NCBI GenBank assembly: GCA_947503575.1
Contig: CANNDZ010000001.1
Location: 124,001 to 188,000 of the forward strand
DNA: 64,000 bases
Direction: 5' to 3'
From: an uncultured Kordiimonas sp.
GTDB taxonomy: Bacteria > Pseudomonadota > Alphaproteobacteria > Sphingomonadales > Kordiimonadaceae
Shown here: piece by piece, positions 26,337 to 35,358 of the stretch
How positions within the stretch are numbered: position 1 is the stretch's first letter
Layout: each line of letters opens with the position of its first letter
Program-made: the position numbers and the translations under genes
Notes under the pieces: model-generated
What the model was told of the DNA's origin: nothing
Databases searched by the model: none
What the model saw: the letters and a program-made list of their open reading frames with translations, nothing else

Positions 26337-28354
26337 GCGCGCGCTCCCTGAACGGTTTTAGGGCCTGTTTTTGGGGCTGCCTTTGCAGAAGGCTTTTGAG
26401 CCTGTTTTTTGCCTGTTGGCAAACCAATGCGCAACCGCGTGTCTGATAGGGATAGGATGCCACCAATCATCATCATCAGCGCGCCCAGCCAAATTGCAGA
26501 AATCATTGGTTTGAAATAAAGCCTCACAGACCAACGGCCTGCGCCTGCCGCTTCACCAACAACGGCGTAAAGGTCACCCGAAAACAGCGGATAAATCGCC
26601 GCTTCCGTCGTATTCATCGGTGGGTTCGCATAAACCCGATCTTCGGGGGTCAAGGACGTGAGAATCGCGTCCCCTTCGCGCACCGTGAAAAACCCGCGCA
26701 CGGCAGTAAAGTTTGGCCCAGCCACAGGGGCGACACCCTCAAATGTAAAACTGTACCCCGCCACGTCGGCGGTATCGCCAGGGGCCATAACCACAAGCTT
26801 TTCAGAGGTGAAAGCTTCGCTGATTGTGATGCCCAGCAAAATGACAGCAAGCCCAGCGTGTGCCATGCTCATGCCCCACTGCGCGCGGGTTATTTTCTTC
26901 AATCCCGTCATCGCTTTGCCAGGAGCGGCAAACAACCGGATGCGGCTGGCAATTTCCAGCAATACACTGGCGATCAGCCATGCTGCCAGCCCAAGGCCAA
27001 ACGCCGTCATCACAAATCCGCCCGACGTTTGCCAAACCAAAACAACACCAGCCACAGCCGCAACAACAAGCGCTGGTATAACAATCTGCGCCGCACGGCC
27101 AATGTTACCGCGTTTCCACGCCAACAGCGGCCCCAGCCCCAAAGCAACGATAAGCGGGCTCATGAGAACAGCGGCAGCATATTCAAAAAATGGCGGACCC
27201 ACGGTTATCTGCCCGGCGCCAAACGCCTCGACAAACAGCGGGTACAGCGTGCCAACCAGCACTACCGCCGCAAAGGTCGACAGGAAGATGTTGTTGACCA
27301 CGAGCGCACTTTCGCGGCTGACGAAGCCAAACAAGCCACTTGGCGCCATCTTGGGCGCACGCCACGCATAAAGCGTAAGCGAACCGCCCACCACAAGCGC
27401 CAGAAAAGCTAAAATGAAGATACCCCGCGCCGGGTCTGTGGCAAAAGCATGAACACTGGTAATAACGCCAGAGCGCACAAGGAACGTACCCAACAACGAC
27501 AGCGAAAATGCCACAATAGCGAGCAATATTGTCCAGCTTTTCAGCGCATCGCGTTTTTCCACAACAATAGCAGAATGCAACAGCGCAGCAGCCGCAAGCC
27601 ACGGCATGAAGCTGGCGTTTTCAACCGGGTCCCAGAACCACCAGCCACCCCAGCCAAGTTCATAGTATGCCCACCAGGACCCAAGCGCGATACCGCCTGT
27701 AAGAAACACCCAGGCCAGCAAAGCCCAAGGCCGAACCCAGCGCGCCCACAGCGGCGTCACTTCGCCTTCGATAAGAGCGGCAACCGCAAAAGAAAAAGCG
27801 ACGGACAAGCCAACATACCCGAGATAGAGCATCGGCGGATGAAACGCCAAGCCAGGGTCCTGCAACAGTGGATTCAGGCCATTGCCTTCAATGGGGGCGG
27901 GGTCAAGCCGTTCAAACGGGTTGCTGGTGAACAGAATGAACATCAGGAACCCAAGGACAAGAAGGCTTTGTACCGCCAGCACACGGCCCCTGAACTGAAG
28001 CGGCAACTTGCTGCCCCGCCAGGACACCAGCGCCCCGAACAAGGTCAGGTTCAAAACCCAGAACAAAAGGCTGCCTTCATGGTTGCCCCACACGCCCGAG
28101 ATTTTATAGAGCATAGGCTTCAGCGTATGGGAATTTGTCGCCACATTGATGACGGAAAAGTCGGACGTTACAAACGCATAGGTTAACGTCCCAAATGCCG
28201 TCGCTGCCATCAAAAACTGCGCATAGACGGCGCGGTCCCCAAGGGCCATGAGCCGCGTGTCCTTGCGGTAAGCACCAACATGCGGCATGACCGCCCCGGT
28301 TAGCGCAAAAAACAGCGCCAGAATCAGCGCAAAATGCCCTATTTCACCTGCCAT
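26333..28354 (-). CDS. ccmF: Cytochrome c heme lyase subunit CcmF
   Basis: CcmF attaches heme from CcmE to apocytochrome c. It has 673 residues from the ATG at 28354 (MAGEIGHFALILALFFAL, the conserved N-terminus); an upstream in-frame start would add 45 residues that overlap ccmE and lack sense. About fourteen membrane segments surround the tryptophan-rich WWD heme motif GWGGWWFWDPVENASFMPW. The C-terminal tail is basic (PTGKKQAQKPSAKAAPK). Its ATG is one base after the ccmE TGA (TGACATG). Confidence 0.96.
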   Translation of the reverse strand: MAGEIGHFALILALFFALTGAVMPHVGAYRKDTRLMALGDRAVYAQFLMAATAFGTLTYAFVTSDFSVINVATNSHTLKPMLYKISGVWGNHEGSLLFWVLNLTLFGALVSWRGSKLPLQFRGRVLAVQSLLVLGFLMFILFTSNPFERLDPAPIEGNGLNPLLQDPGLAFHPPMLYLGYVGLSVAFSFAVAALIEGEVTPLWARWVRPWALLAWVFLTGGIALGSWWAYYELGWGGWWFWDPVENASFMPWLAAAALLHSAIVVEKRDALKSWTILLAIVAFSLSLLGTFLVRSGVITSVHAFATDPARGIFILAFLALVVGGSLTLYAWRAPKMAPSGLFGFVSRESALVVNNIFLSTFAAVVLVGTLYPLFVEAFGAGQITVGPPFFEYAAAVLMSPLIVALGLGPLLAWKRGNIGRAAQIVIPALVVAAVAGVVLVWQTSGGFVMTAFGLGLAAWLIASVLLEIASRIRLFAAPGKAMTGLKKITRAQWGMSMAHAGLAVILLGITISEAFTSEKLVVMAPGDTADVAGYSFTFEGVAPVAGPNFTAVRGFFTVREGDAILTSLTPEDRVYANPPMNTTEAAIYPLFSGDLYAVVGEAAGAGRWSVRLYFKPMISAIWLGALMMMIGGILSLSDTRLRIGLPTGKKQAQKPSAKAAPKTGPKTVQGARA

Positions 28355-28355
28355 G

Positions 28356-28838
28356 TCAGCCCCCGGTATAGGAGGCAGCGGCCGCCTGATCATTGGGGTG
28401 GCTGCACTGGCCCTCTGCTTTTGGCATGGTCCCAGGCGGACGGTAATTTTCATCGTGCTTGGCAAGCACTGTTGAGGCGATGAAAACACCGCTGCTGTTC
28501 AATTCACCCTCGGTCACAACGCCTTGGCCTTCGCGGAACAGGTCCGGCAACAGGCCGGTAAACTCTACCGGTTGGGTGGCAAGGCAGTCCGTTACTGCAA
28601 ACCGGTAGGTCAGCCCGTCATCCAGGCGACTGAATGACCCGGTTTCAACCAGGCCGCCTAAACGGAAATGCTGACCCGTTTCAACCTGCCGATCTTTTAT
28701 ATCCGATGGTTGGAGAAAAAGACTGAGGCTATCGCCGCCCAGAGCCAGCAATACCAGAAGGCTTGCCCCAACAAGGGTTGTTACAGCCAGGGAAACAACC
28801 ACCAGTCGCTGCTTTTTTCGAGTCTGCAAACCGGCCAT
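28356..28838 (-). CDS. ccmE: Periplasmic heme chaperone CcmE
   Basis: CcmE binds heme covalently and hands it to CcmF. It has 160 residues: a membrane anchor (RLVVVSLAVTTLVGASLLVLLA) and an OB-fold domain (RLGGLVETGSFSRLDDGLTYRFAV). The HxxxY motif is present as HDENY, with heme-binding His128 and Tyr132 just before RPPG. The start ATG overlaps the ccmD TGA (TGATG). Confidence 0.96.
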   Translation of the reverse strand: MAGLQTRKKQRLVVVSLAVTTLVGASLLVLLALGGDSLSLFLQPSDIKDRQVETGQHFRLGGLVETGSFSRLDDGLTYRFAVTDCLATQPVEFTGLLPDLFREGQGVVTEGELNSSGVFIASTVLAKHDENYRPPGTMPKAEGQCSHPNDQAAAASYTGG

Positions 28839-29002
28839 CAGACGCGTCCTTTTCTGCGGGCGCGGGCCGATTCGACGGCCTCCGCACTCTCTTTTAATTG
28901 CTTTCTGGTGCTAACCGCGAGCCAAACCAGGGCAGCAGCCGACACGCCGTAAGCGGTCCAGACATATAAGGCGTAGCCACCCATGTCGAAAAATTCTGCC
29001 AT
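28838..29002 (-). CDS. ccmD: Heme exporter protein CcmD
   Basis: A 54-residue protein (MAEFFDMGGYALYVWTAYGV at its start) with one transmembrane helix and a basic C-terminal tail (ESARARRKGRV). This is the standard CcmD plan; the protein is needed to release holo-CcmE from the CcmABCD complex. It fits exactly between ccmC and ccmE, sharing a TAATG with the former and a TGATG with the latter. Its length explains why it can be missed in gene calling. Confidence 0.95.
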   Translation of the reverse strand: MAEFFDMGGYALYVWTAYGVSAAALVWLAVSTRKQLKESAEAVESARARRKGRV

Positions 29003-29736
29003 TATTCGGCCCCCACCGGTGCATGCATCATGGCCTGGCGCGCCACCGATAGCTTGCGCCGGTTAATTTCAAGCTTCATGCGCCACAAGAAAACCACCAC
29101 AAAGTAAGCCTGATACGCCCCTGCCATCAGCAAAAGCGGCGTCAGCATGCTGCCATCAATTGTTGGCCCATCCAGCCGAATAACCGATGCTGGTTGGTGC
29201 AATGTGCTCCACCAATCGACAGAAAACTTGATGATCGGAATGTTGACGACACCAACGAGCGCCAAAATGGACGCGGCGCGACCTGCTTTCTCTTCATCGT
29301 CAATTGCCTGCCATAGCGCCATGTAGCCAAGGTAAAGGAAAAACAGCACCAGAACAGACGTTAGCCTGCCATCCCAAACCCAGAAAGTGCCCCACATGGG
29401 TTTGCCCCATAGCATACCGGTAAGCAGCGCGAGTGCGGTGAAAACAGCACCCGCAGGGGCCGCAGCCTTGCCTGCAAGCAGCGCCAGCGGGTGACGCCAA
29501 ACCAGCGCTGTGAAGCTTGCGGCAGCGGTTACCATATAAGTGAACATAGCCAGCCATGCTGCCGGCACGTGAATGTACATGACACGCACGCTTTCGCCCT
29601 GTTGGTAGTCCGGCGGACTGGCCCAAAAGGCATAATAAAGTCCTGCCCCGAACAGCAGGACCATCGCCCCGATGGCCCACGGCAAAATTACGTCGGCGAG
29701 GCGGTTAAACTGAGCTGGATTTGCGAATCTATGCAT
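29002..29736 (-). CDS. ccmC: Heme exporter membrane protein CcmC
   Basis: CcmC presents heme to CcmE. It has 244 residues with six membrane segments and the WWD-type motif GTFWVWDGRLTSVLVL, preceded by MYIHVPAAWLAM with a heme-ligand His and followed by the second conserved His in WWSTLHQPAS. It starts 103 bp after ccmB, the only wide gap in the operon, and shares a TAATG with ccmD. Confidence 0.96.
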   Translation of the reverse strand: MHRFANPAQFNRLADVILPWAIGAMVLLFGAGLYYAFWASPPDYQQGESVRVMYIHVPAAWLAMFTYMVTAAASFTALVWRHPLALLAGKAAAPAGAVFTALALLTGMLWGKPMWGTFWVWDGRLTSVLVLFFLYLGYMALWQAIDDEEKAGRAASILALVGVVNIPIIKFSVDWWSTLHQPASVIRLDGPTIDGSMLTPLLLMAGAYQAYFVVVFLWRMKLEINRRKLSVARQAMMHAPVGAE

Positions 29737-29839
29737 GACCTTTATCTAAAGCATGCCTGCGCACGCTACAAGTGCGACCGGCTGCCTCAGTGATGGTTTT
29801 TAGCTATCACCAAGATAGCGGCCTATCAAAGTGCTCTGG

Positions 29840-30532
29840 TTATTCCATCGCGAGCTTGAGGGCGGCGGCAGAAGCAAGCAGCCCGACAACTGTGGCAACA
29901 AGCGTGGTCGCGCCCAGAAGGGCAAGGTGCGGCATCGGATCTGTTAGAGAAATGACTGCATCAACAGCGCCGACACCAAAAATCAGCGTTGGCACATACA
30001 AGGGCAGTATCAACAACAACATCAACACGCCACCGCGCCGGACCGCGACCGTTAGCGCTGCGCCAACACTGCCAATCAACGACAGGGCTGGCGTGCCGAT
30101 AATCAGGGAAATGAACAGCGTGCCATAAGCACCGTCAGGCAGATTAACAAGCACCGCAAGGGCTGGTGCCAACAGCGCAAGCGGCAGCGTTGTCGATAGC
30201 CAATGCGCCAAAACCTTGGCTGTAACGATACCGAGCGTACCAAGCGGCGACACCATCAAATCATCCAGGGAGCCGTCTTCAAAATCTGCCTGATACAAAC
30301 GGTCCAGGCTGATGACCGCCGCCAGCAAAGCCACAACCCAGATCACACCCGGCGCGATGCGCGCCAGAACCTGCGGCGCAGGCCCAACCCCAAAGGGGAA
30401 CAAGCTTACAGCAATCAGGAAGAACCCCAGCGCCAGTAAACTGCCCCCGCCCTGGCTCCAGGCAAGGCTGACGTCGCGGCGCACTATTGCCGTGAAAATA
30501 GAGGCATGCGATGGTGTATTGCTCTGGTTCAT
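29840..30532 (-). CDS. ccmB: Heme exporter protein CcmB
   Basis: CcmB is the ABC-2-type permease of the CcmAB complex. It has 230 residues with about six membrane segments, and carries the family's acidic loop LDRLYQADFEDGSLDDLMVS. It overlaps ccmA by 4 bp. The 103-bp space before ccmC (29737-29839) shows no further gene; a separate promoter there is possible but not evident. Confidence 0.95.
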   Translation of the reverse strand: MNQSNTPSHASIFTAIVRRDVSLAWSQGGGSLLALGFFLIAVSLFPFGVGPAPQVLARIAPGVIWVVALLAAVISLDRLYQADFEDGSLDDLMVSPLGTLGIVTAKVLAHWLSTTLPLALLAPALAVLVNLPDGAYGTLFISLIIGTPALSLIGSVGAALTVAVRRGGVLMLLLILPLYVPTLIFGVGAVDAVISLTDPMPHLALLGATTLVATVVGLLASAAALKLAME

Positions 30533-31227
30533 AACCAGTCCTCATCCACCACAGAATTTCGGGTCTGGAAAGCATCCATATCAAGCGTATCACCAGGCAC
30601 ATCCATCGGATCATGGGTTGCCGCGATGATGATGCCGCCACGCGCCTTATGCGCCACAATCAACTGTGCAAGAACTGCGCGGTTTTCAGCATCCAGGCCA
30701 ACAGTTGGCTCATCCATCAACCAAACCTGGCGGGATACCAGGGCAAAGCGCATCAATGCAGCCCTGTGACGCTGACCACTGGAAAAATATTGTACGGGCT
30801 CATTGAGGAGGGCCCCAAGCCCAAACACGGATGCCGCATGCCCAAGCGTATCCGCGCGCGGCGCGGTGCCGGTCATCAGTTTTGCAAAAAACTTTGCATT
30901 TTCGCGTAAAGTAAAATTCGGTTTTAACCCGTTTTGATGGCCGCTCAGTAAAAAGTCGTCCGGGTTGAGCGCCCGGTGCACGTCATCCCCGTGACAATAT
31001 GAAAACTCTCCGTTCTGGAACGGTAAAAAACCCGCAAGACAGCGCAAAAAAGTTGATTTTCCACTGCCATTTTTACCTGAAAGGCGCACAAAATCGCCTG
31101 CCTGCACGGCAAAATTCAAGTTTTCAAACACCTGCCGACCACCGCGGCGGCACGCAAGGGCGCTGCCTGACACACGGACACTGCTGCTGAATTTTACATC
31201 GCCGGGTATTGTAAGTGGATCCATCAT
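30529..31227 (-). CDS. ccmA: Heme exporter ATP-binding protein CcmA
   Basis: CcmA is the ATPase whose hydrolysis releases heme-loaded CcmE. It has about 232 residues. Walker A is LSGKNGSGKSTFLRCLAG, the Q-loop region lies in the centre, the signature is SSGQRHRAALMRFAL, and Walker B is VWLMDEPT. Start ATG at 31227 or 31224 (a double Met). It is the first gene of the ccm operon; the preceding 160 bp on its strand carry the likely promoter, shared with the divergent PLD gene. Confidence 0.95.
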   Translation of the reverse strand: MMDPLTIPGDVKFSSSVRVSGSALACRRGGRQVFENLNFAVQAGDFVRLSGKNGSGKSTFLRCLAGFLPFQNGEFSYCHGDDVHRALNPDDFLLSGHQNGLKPNFTLRENAKFFAKLMTGTAPRADTLGHAASVFGLGALLNEPVQYFSSGQRHRAALMRFALVSRQVWLMDEPTVGLDAENRAVLAQLIVAHKARGGIIIAATHDPMDVPGDTLDMDAFQTRNSVVDEDWL

Positions 31228-31431
31228 GGCCAGCACGCTAGCGAAACAGCTGCCGCATCACAAGCGGTGACTGGCATCATCATACATCATACCAAAGCCG
31301 TGCACCAACCAGAGCACCGCCGCAACGGCACAGCTATGGTCATGCCGGGGCTTCCCCATGCCAGTTTTTCGCTTATATAGGGAGTAGGGTTGAAGACCGG
31401 CACTGAAAAACTGTTGCGGCAGAGGAAAACA

Positions 31432-32889
31432 ATGGATCTGGAAGCACTTGTCTGGCCTGACGGCGTGGTGATCGCATTTAGTGTGCTCATCGTACAGGTA
31501 CTGACAACAATTCATATTCTATCAACAAAAGATGAGGTCCGGTCTGCGATAGCCTGGGGGGCAATTGTCTGGCTCGCGCCCATATTTGGCCTGTTGTTTT
31601 ACATGCTTTTTGGTATCAGCCGCATCCGGCGGCGGGCCGTAGCCGCCCGCGAGCGTCGCGGTCTCAAACCCAGAAAAGGCGCGATGCAGGACCCGGACGG
31701 GCCCAGACTGGCGGACATTGACCCCTCGATAGCCCAGCGCTGGCGTTCCCATGACAGGCTTTCGGGGCGAGTGGCGGCGATGCCACTGACCACCGGCAAC
31801 AGCATCACGCCATATGACGGGGGGCGCGCAGCCTATGACGCAATGGTCGCGGCCATTAATGCAGCAGAACGAACAGTTGCGCTAACCACCTATATTTTCC
31901 AGGCAGATCAGGCAGGCCGAAAAATCATTGCGGCCCTTGTGCGCGCAAAGGACCGCGGCGTGGACGTTAAGGTTCTTGTTGATGCGGTTGGCAACATGTA
32001 CGGCCTTAGGCCTGTTTCAAACCTGCTACGGCGGCACAATATTGATGTCGCGACCTTCAATCCGGCACGGCTTTCCTGGCGGCTCGCGTTTTTCAATCTG
32101 CGCACCCACAGGAAACTGCTTATTGTTGATGGGCAAACTGCTTTTGCTGGTGGCATGAATATTCGCAAGCATCATCTGGAGGACGAAGCAAACGGCCACA
32201 GGGTGCGCGACATGCATTTTGGATTACAGGGGCCGATCGTTAACCAGATGTCAGAAGCCTTTGCCGATGACTGGGTGTTTTCCAATCAGCCAGAGCTTGA
32301 CCATGATGTCTGGACCCCGGAGATAAACACCGAGCCCGGCATGATCGCCGCGCGGTCTATCCCTGACGGGCCGGACGAACCATTGCAAAAAACGGCCATG
32401 ATCATGGAAAGTGCGCTGGCCTCAGCGCGTAATCGGGTGCAAATTCTGACCCCATACTTTTTGCCGGAGCAGGCTCTTTTGTCGGCGCTTAAGCAAGCGG
32501 CCCTGCGCGGCGTGCAGGTGGATATCCTGTTGCCGGAAAAAAGCAACCTGCCCCTGTTCTCCCTAACAGCATTATCCGGTATTCGCCAGCTTATTGAAGC
32601 CGGATGCCGCGTGCTCTTGTCCCCGCCGCCCTTCGACCACAGCAAATTAATGATTGTAGATGAAGCCTGGACCCTGTTTGGCTCGTCCAACTGGGACGCA
32701 AGATCTCTGAAGCTAAACTTCGAGTTCAATGTTGAATGCTACGACAAGGCGTTCGGCAAAAAAATGGCCAGCTTCGTAGCCCCCCGATTTTCGGGTGCAG
32801 AACCAGTGACACTGGAAGCCCTGAAAAAAAGGCCGCGACACCATCGCATTGCAGGCCGGTTAATGTGGCTATTGAGCCCCTATCTGTAA
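31432..32889 (+). CDS. cls: Cardiolipin synthase-type phospholipase D protein
   Basis: A 485-residue membrane-bound PLD-superfamily enzyme. Two N-terminal transmembrane segments (VVIAFSVLIVQVLTTIHIL; AIVWLAPIFGLLFYMLFGIS) precede two HKD motifs: HRKLLIVD at about residue 225 and HSKLMIVD near 402. The fold suits condensation of two phosphatidylglycerol molecules to cardiolipin. I chose the ATG at 31432 for its gaggaaaac site. Cls-type proteins also include other phospholipid transferases, so the exact reaction is family-level inference. It is divergent from ccmA and converges on the Mpo1-like gene. Confidence 0.9.
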   Translation: MDLEALVWPDGVVIAFSVLIVQVLTTIHILSTKDEVRSAIAWGAIVWLAPIFGLLFYMLFGISRIRRRAVAARERRGLKPRKGAMQDPDGPRLADIDPSIAQRWRSHDRLSGRVAAMPLTTGNSITPYDGGRAAYDAMVAAINAAERTVALTTYIFQADQAGRKIIAALVRAKDRGVDVKVLVDAVGNMYGLRPVSNLLRRHNIDVATFNPARLSWRLAFFNLRTHRKLLIVDGQTAFAGGMNIRKHHLEDEANGHRVRDMHFGLQGPIVNQMSEAFADDWVFSNQPELDHDVWTPEINTEPGMIAARSIPDGPDEPLQKTAMIMESALASARNRVQILTPYFLPEQALLSALKQAALRGVQVDILLPEKSNLPLFSLTALSGIRQLIEAGCRVLLSPPPFDHSKLMIVDEAWTLFGSSNWDARSLKLNFEFNVECYDKAFGKKMASFVAPRFSGAEPVTLEALKKRPRHHRIAGRLMWLLSPYL

Positions 32890-32947
32890 CTGCCGATCAG
32901 CATGTTTCTCATGTTGTTGCCACCTTCAAGAGGCGCTGACACGCCCG

Positions 32948-33472
32948 TTAGCTTTTGTTTTCCACCGGCAGATACTTTGGCATGCGTTCATTGATCTCGG
33001 CTTTCAAATCATTGAGCAAACCAAGCGCGAACAATAGTTCTGCGATCAGGAAAGATGGTGCCATAAAAATCTGGAGGAGGTTATCAAACAAAGCGGGTTT
33101 GCGCCCTTCATACGCATGGCCCCAAAACTGAATGATCCAACCAACAACAAAAAACACACCAAAGGCGGTAAAGGCTGTGCCCGCCCCTATTCCACCGATG
33201 CGCTCGGCATAATATAGCAGAACGCTGTATATAATCAGCGCGACCAGCCCGACCATCGGAACCGCAGCAATATACATCAGCAGCAAAGCGCTTATCAGCA
33301 ACCCCGCAAGCGTCAGAACACCCGACTGAAATTCATAGAGCGGTATCTGGCTAAGCAAAATCATCACAGAAAACACAATCATCGGTACGCCCACATGATG
33401 GGTCATCTGATTGCGCTTATCGGTATGATACGCTGAATACATCGCCATTTGCTCAAAGAACCAAGCACGCAT
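32948..33472 (-). CDS. Mpo1/YGL010w (DUF962) family membrane protein
   Basis: A 174-residue membrane protein with four hydrophobic segments. The two conserved blocks are YHTDKRNQMTHHVGVP near the N-terminus and IIQFWGHAYEGRKPALFDNL. Yeast Mpo1, the characterised member, is an Fe(II) dioxygenase that oxidises 2-hydroxy fatty acids in alpha-oxidation, with histidines in these blocks as metal ligands. Bacterial members are poorly studied, and the same chemistry here is inference. It lies beside lipid-related genes (the PLD protein and, divergently, an enoyl-CoA hydratase-type gene), which fits a lipid role. The ATG has aaggagacttacc in front. Confidence 0.88.
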   Translation of the reverse strand: MRAWFFEQMAMYSAYHTDKRNQMTHHVGVPMIVFSVMILLSQIPLYEFQSGVLTLAGLLISALLLMYIAAVPMVGLVALIIYSVLLYYAERIGGIGAGTAFTAFGVFFVVGWIIQFWGHAYEGRKPALFDNLLQIFMAPSFLIAELLFALGLLNDLKAEINERMPKYLPVENKS

Positions 33473-33596
33473 GGTAAGTCTCCTTTTGCCCTGCCGCTAA
33501 TGTGGGTCGAAATATCACTCGAGGCAAGGCCGTTGGCTATCGACAGTCTGACGGCACACTCTATAGTTCATAAAACACGACATAATGGGAGCGCAC

Positions 33597-34460
33597 ATGA
33601 CCTACACTACAATTGAAACATCACAGGCGGACGGCATTTTTACCATTCTGCTTAATCGCCCGGAAAAAATGAATGCGTTCACAGTTGAAATGGGCAACGA
33701 CTTGATTGCCGCCCTTGATACCGCAGACAATGATGATGATGTTAGAAGCGTCATCATTTCCGGGAACGGTCGCGCGTTCTGCGCAGGCATGGATCTGTCA
33801 ACCAGCGGTAATGTTTTTGGCCTTGATGAAACGGTCGACGCCACGGGCCCTGAAATGGAGCGCAACCGCGATGAAGGCGGCAAAGTCGTCCTGCGGATGT
33901 TCCGGATGAAAAAACCCCTGATCGGTGCGATCAACGGGGCATCAGTTGGCGTGGGCAGCACAATGCAACTGCCGCTTGATGTGCGTATCGCCAGCCCGTT
34001 TGCCAAATTTGGCTTTGTTTTCTCCCAGCGCGGCATCACCCTCGAAAGCTGCGCAAGCTGGTTCCTGCCCAGATTGGTTGGCGTTTCCAAAGCGCTGGAA
34101 TGGTCTTTCAAGGGGAATGTCTTTAAAGCGGATGAAGCTCTGGCTGCAGGCTTAATTTCAGAAATTGTAGAGCCTGACCAGTTAATGGACAGAGCCCGCG
34201 AAATCGCCAAGGATTTTGCAAACAACACCAGCGCCATGTCCGTCGCAATCAACCGGCAACTTATCTGGCGCATGATGGGGGCGGGCCACCCAATGGAAGC
34301 CCATGCCGCCGAAAGCCGCACGATGTATCACACCAGCACACGAGACGGCAAAGAAGGCGTCCAGTCGTTCCTAGACAAACGCCCGCCAGAGTTTGCAGAT
34401 TCGGTAGGCAGGGGTGCGCCCGTTGGCTTTAATTGGGACGACGAGCCCCCCTTTGCCTAA
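33597..34460 (+). CDS. Enoyl-CoA hydratase/isomerase (crotonase) family protein
   Basis: A 287-residue crotonase-fold enzyme. The oxyanion-hole blocks are NGRAFCAGMDLS and AINGASVGVGSTMQLPLD, and the downstream catalytic Glu is in QRGITLESCASWFLPRLVG. These fit hydration or isomerisation of enoyl-CoA in fatty-acid degradation, though crotonases vary widely in reaction. I chose the ATG at 33597 (tgggagcgcac in front). It converges on the dienoyl-CoA reductase-like SDR with a 3-bp gap. The pair may share a substrate class but not a transcript. Confidence 0.9.
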   Translation: MTYTTIETSQADGIFTILLNRPEKMNAFTVEMGNDLIAALDTADNDDDVRSVIISGNGRAFCAGMDLSTSGNVFGLDETVDATGPEMERNRDEGGKVVLRMFRMKKPLIGAINGASVGVGSTMQLPLDVRIASPFAKFGFVFSQRGITLESCASWFLPRLVGVSKALEWSFKGNVFKADEALAAGLISEIVEPDQLMDRAREIAKDFANNTSAMSVAINRQLIWRMMGAGHPMEAHAAESRTMYHTSTRDGKEGVQSFLDKRPPEFADSVGRGAPVGFNWDDEPPFA

Positions 34461-34463
34461 AAA

Positions 34464-35264
34464 CTAACCCTGCATGCTGCTCATGCCCATGCCGGCAGAC
34501 CCAGCGGCGACAGCGCCGCCGTCCGCTGGCACGATAGCGCCCGTGACATAGCGCGCAGCGTCCGATGACAGGAACAAGCAAACGTCTGCCACATCATCAA
34601 CCGTACCCATGCGTTGCAGCGGCACAGCTTTTTCTACCGCGGCCCGCATCTTTTCCGTTGGGGCCAGGCGCGCCATACCCTCTGTGCCATCAATGGGCCC
34701 CGGGATAACGGAATTGACACGCACACCCATGGGGCCCCATTCAATCGAAAGCGTGCGGGTGATCATATCAACGCCCGCTTTGGCAGCACATACATGGCTT
34801 TGCAGTGGCATCGCAATTTCGGCTTGCGGTGCAGAAATATTGATGATGCTGGCGCCCGGTTGGTTTAGGTGCTCAAACCCGGCCCGCAGCACATGAAAGG
34901 TTCCAAGCAGGTCAATTTCAACAACTGATTTGAACCCATTCGGGCTCATGCCGAGCGCAGGGGCCGGAAAGTTACCCGCAGCACCCGAAATAAGAATATC
35001 AATTTTACCGCCAGCATCCTTGACGTAAGACTTATAAACACCGCTGACCGCTTCAAAATCCCGAACATCCGCGCTGTAACAAAAAGCGTCTCCGCCATGC
35101 GCGGCAACAGCTTCGCGCGCAGCTTCGGCCTTTTCCGGGTTGCGACCAACAACACCAACCGTCGCGCCCGCTCTGGCAAACGCTTCTGCGATGCCAAGGT
35201 TGATGCCGCTGGTGCCACCAAAGACCAGGACATTGCGTTTCTTGAAGTCAAACGATGCGTTCAT
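34464..35264 (-). CDS. SDR oxidoreductase, 2,4-dienoyl-CoA reductase-like
   Basis: A 266-residue short-chain dehydrogenase/reductase. The coenzyme loop is VFGGTSGINLGIAEAFARAG. The stretch SGAAGNFPAPALGMSPNGFK and the C-terminal AAKAGVDMITRTLSIEWGP plus VNSVIPGPI closely follow the NADPH-dependent 2,4-dienoyl-CoA reductase (DECR) pattern rather than a classical YxxxK SDR, since the catalytic Tyr of YxxxK is absent here. I infer a role in unsaturated fatty-acid oxidation. Start ATG at 35264, with gggagcactac in front. A LysR regulator lies 94 bp upstream in the same direction. Confidence 0.87.
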   Translation of the reverse strand: MNASFDFKKRNVLVFGGTSGINLGIAEAFARAGATVGVVGRNPEKAEAAREAVAAHGGDAFCYSADVRDFEAVSGVYKSYVKDAGGKIDILISGAAGNFPAPALGMSPNGFKSVVEIDLLGTFHVLRAGFEHLNQPGASIINISAPQAEIAMPLQSHVCAAKAGVDMITRTLSIEWGPMGVRVNSVIPGPIDGTEGMARLAPTEKMRAAVEKAVPLQRMGTVDDVADVCLFLSSDAARYVTGAIVPADGGAVAAGSAGMGMSSMQG

Positions 35265-35358
35265 TGTAGTGCTCCCAACAATTAAACGGCCAACACAGCC
35301 TCTTACCTCAGAAAGTAAAGCGACCTGGCAAGCAAGCAAACAGTTTATTGGCACATCA

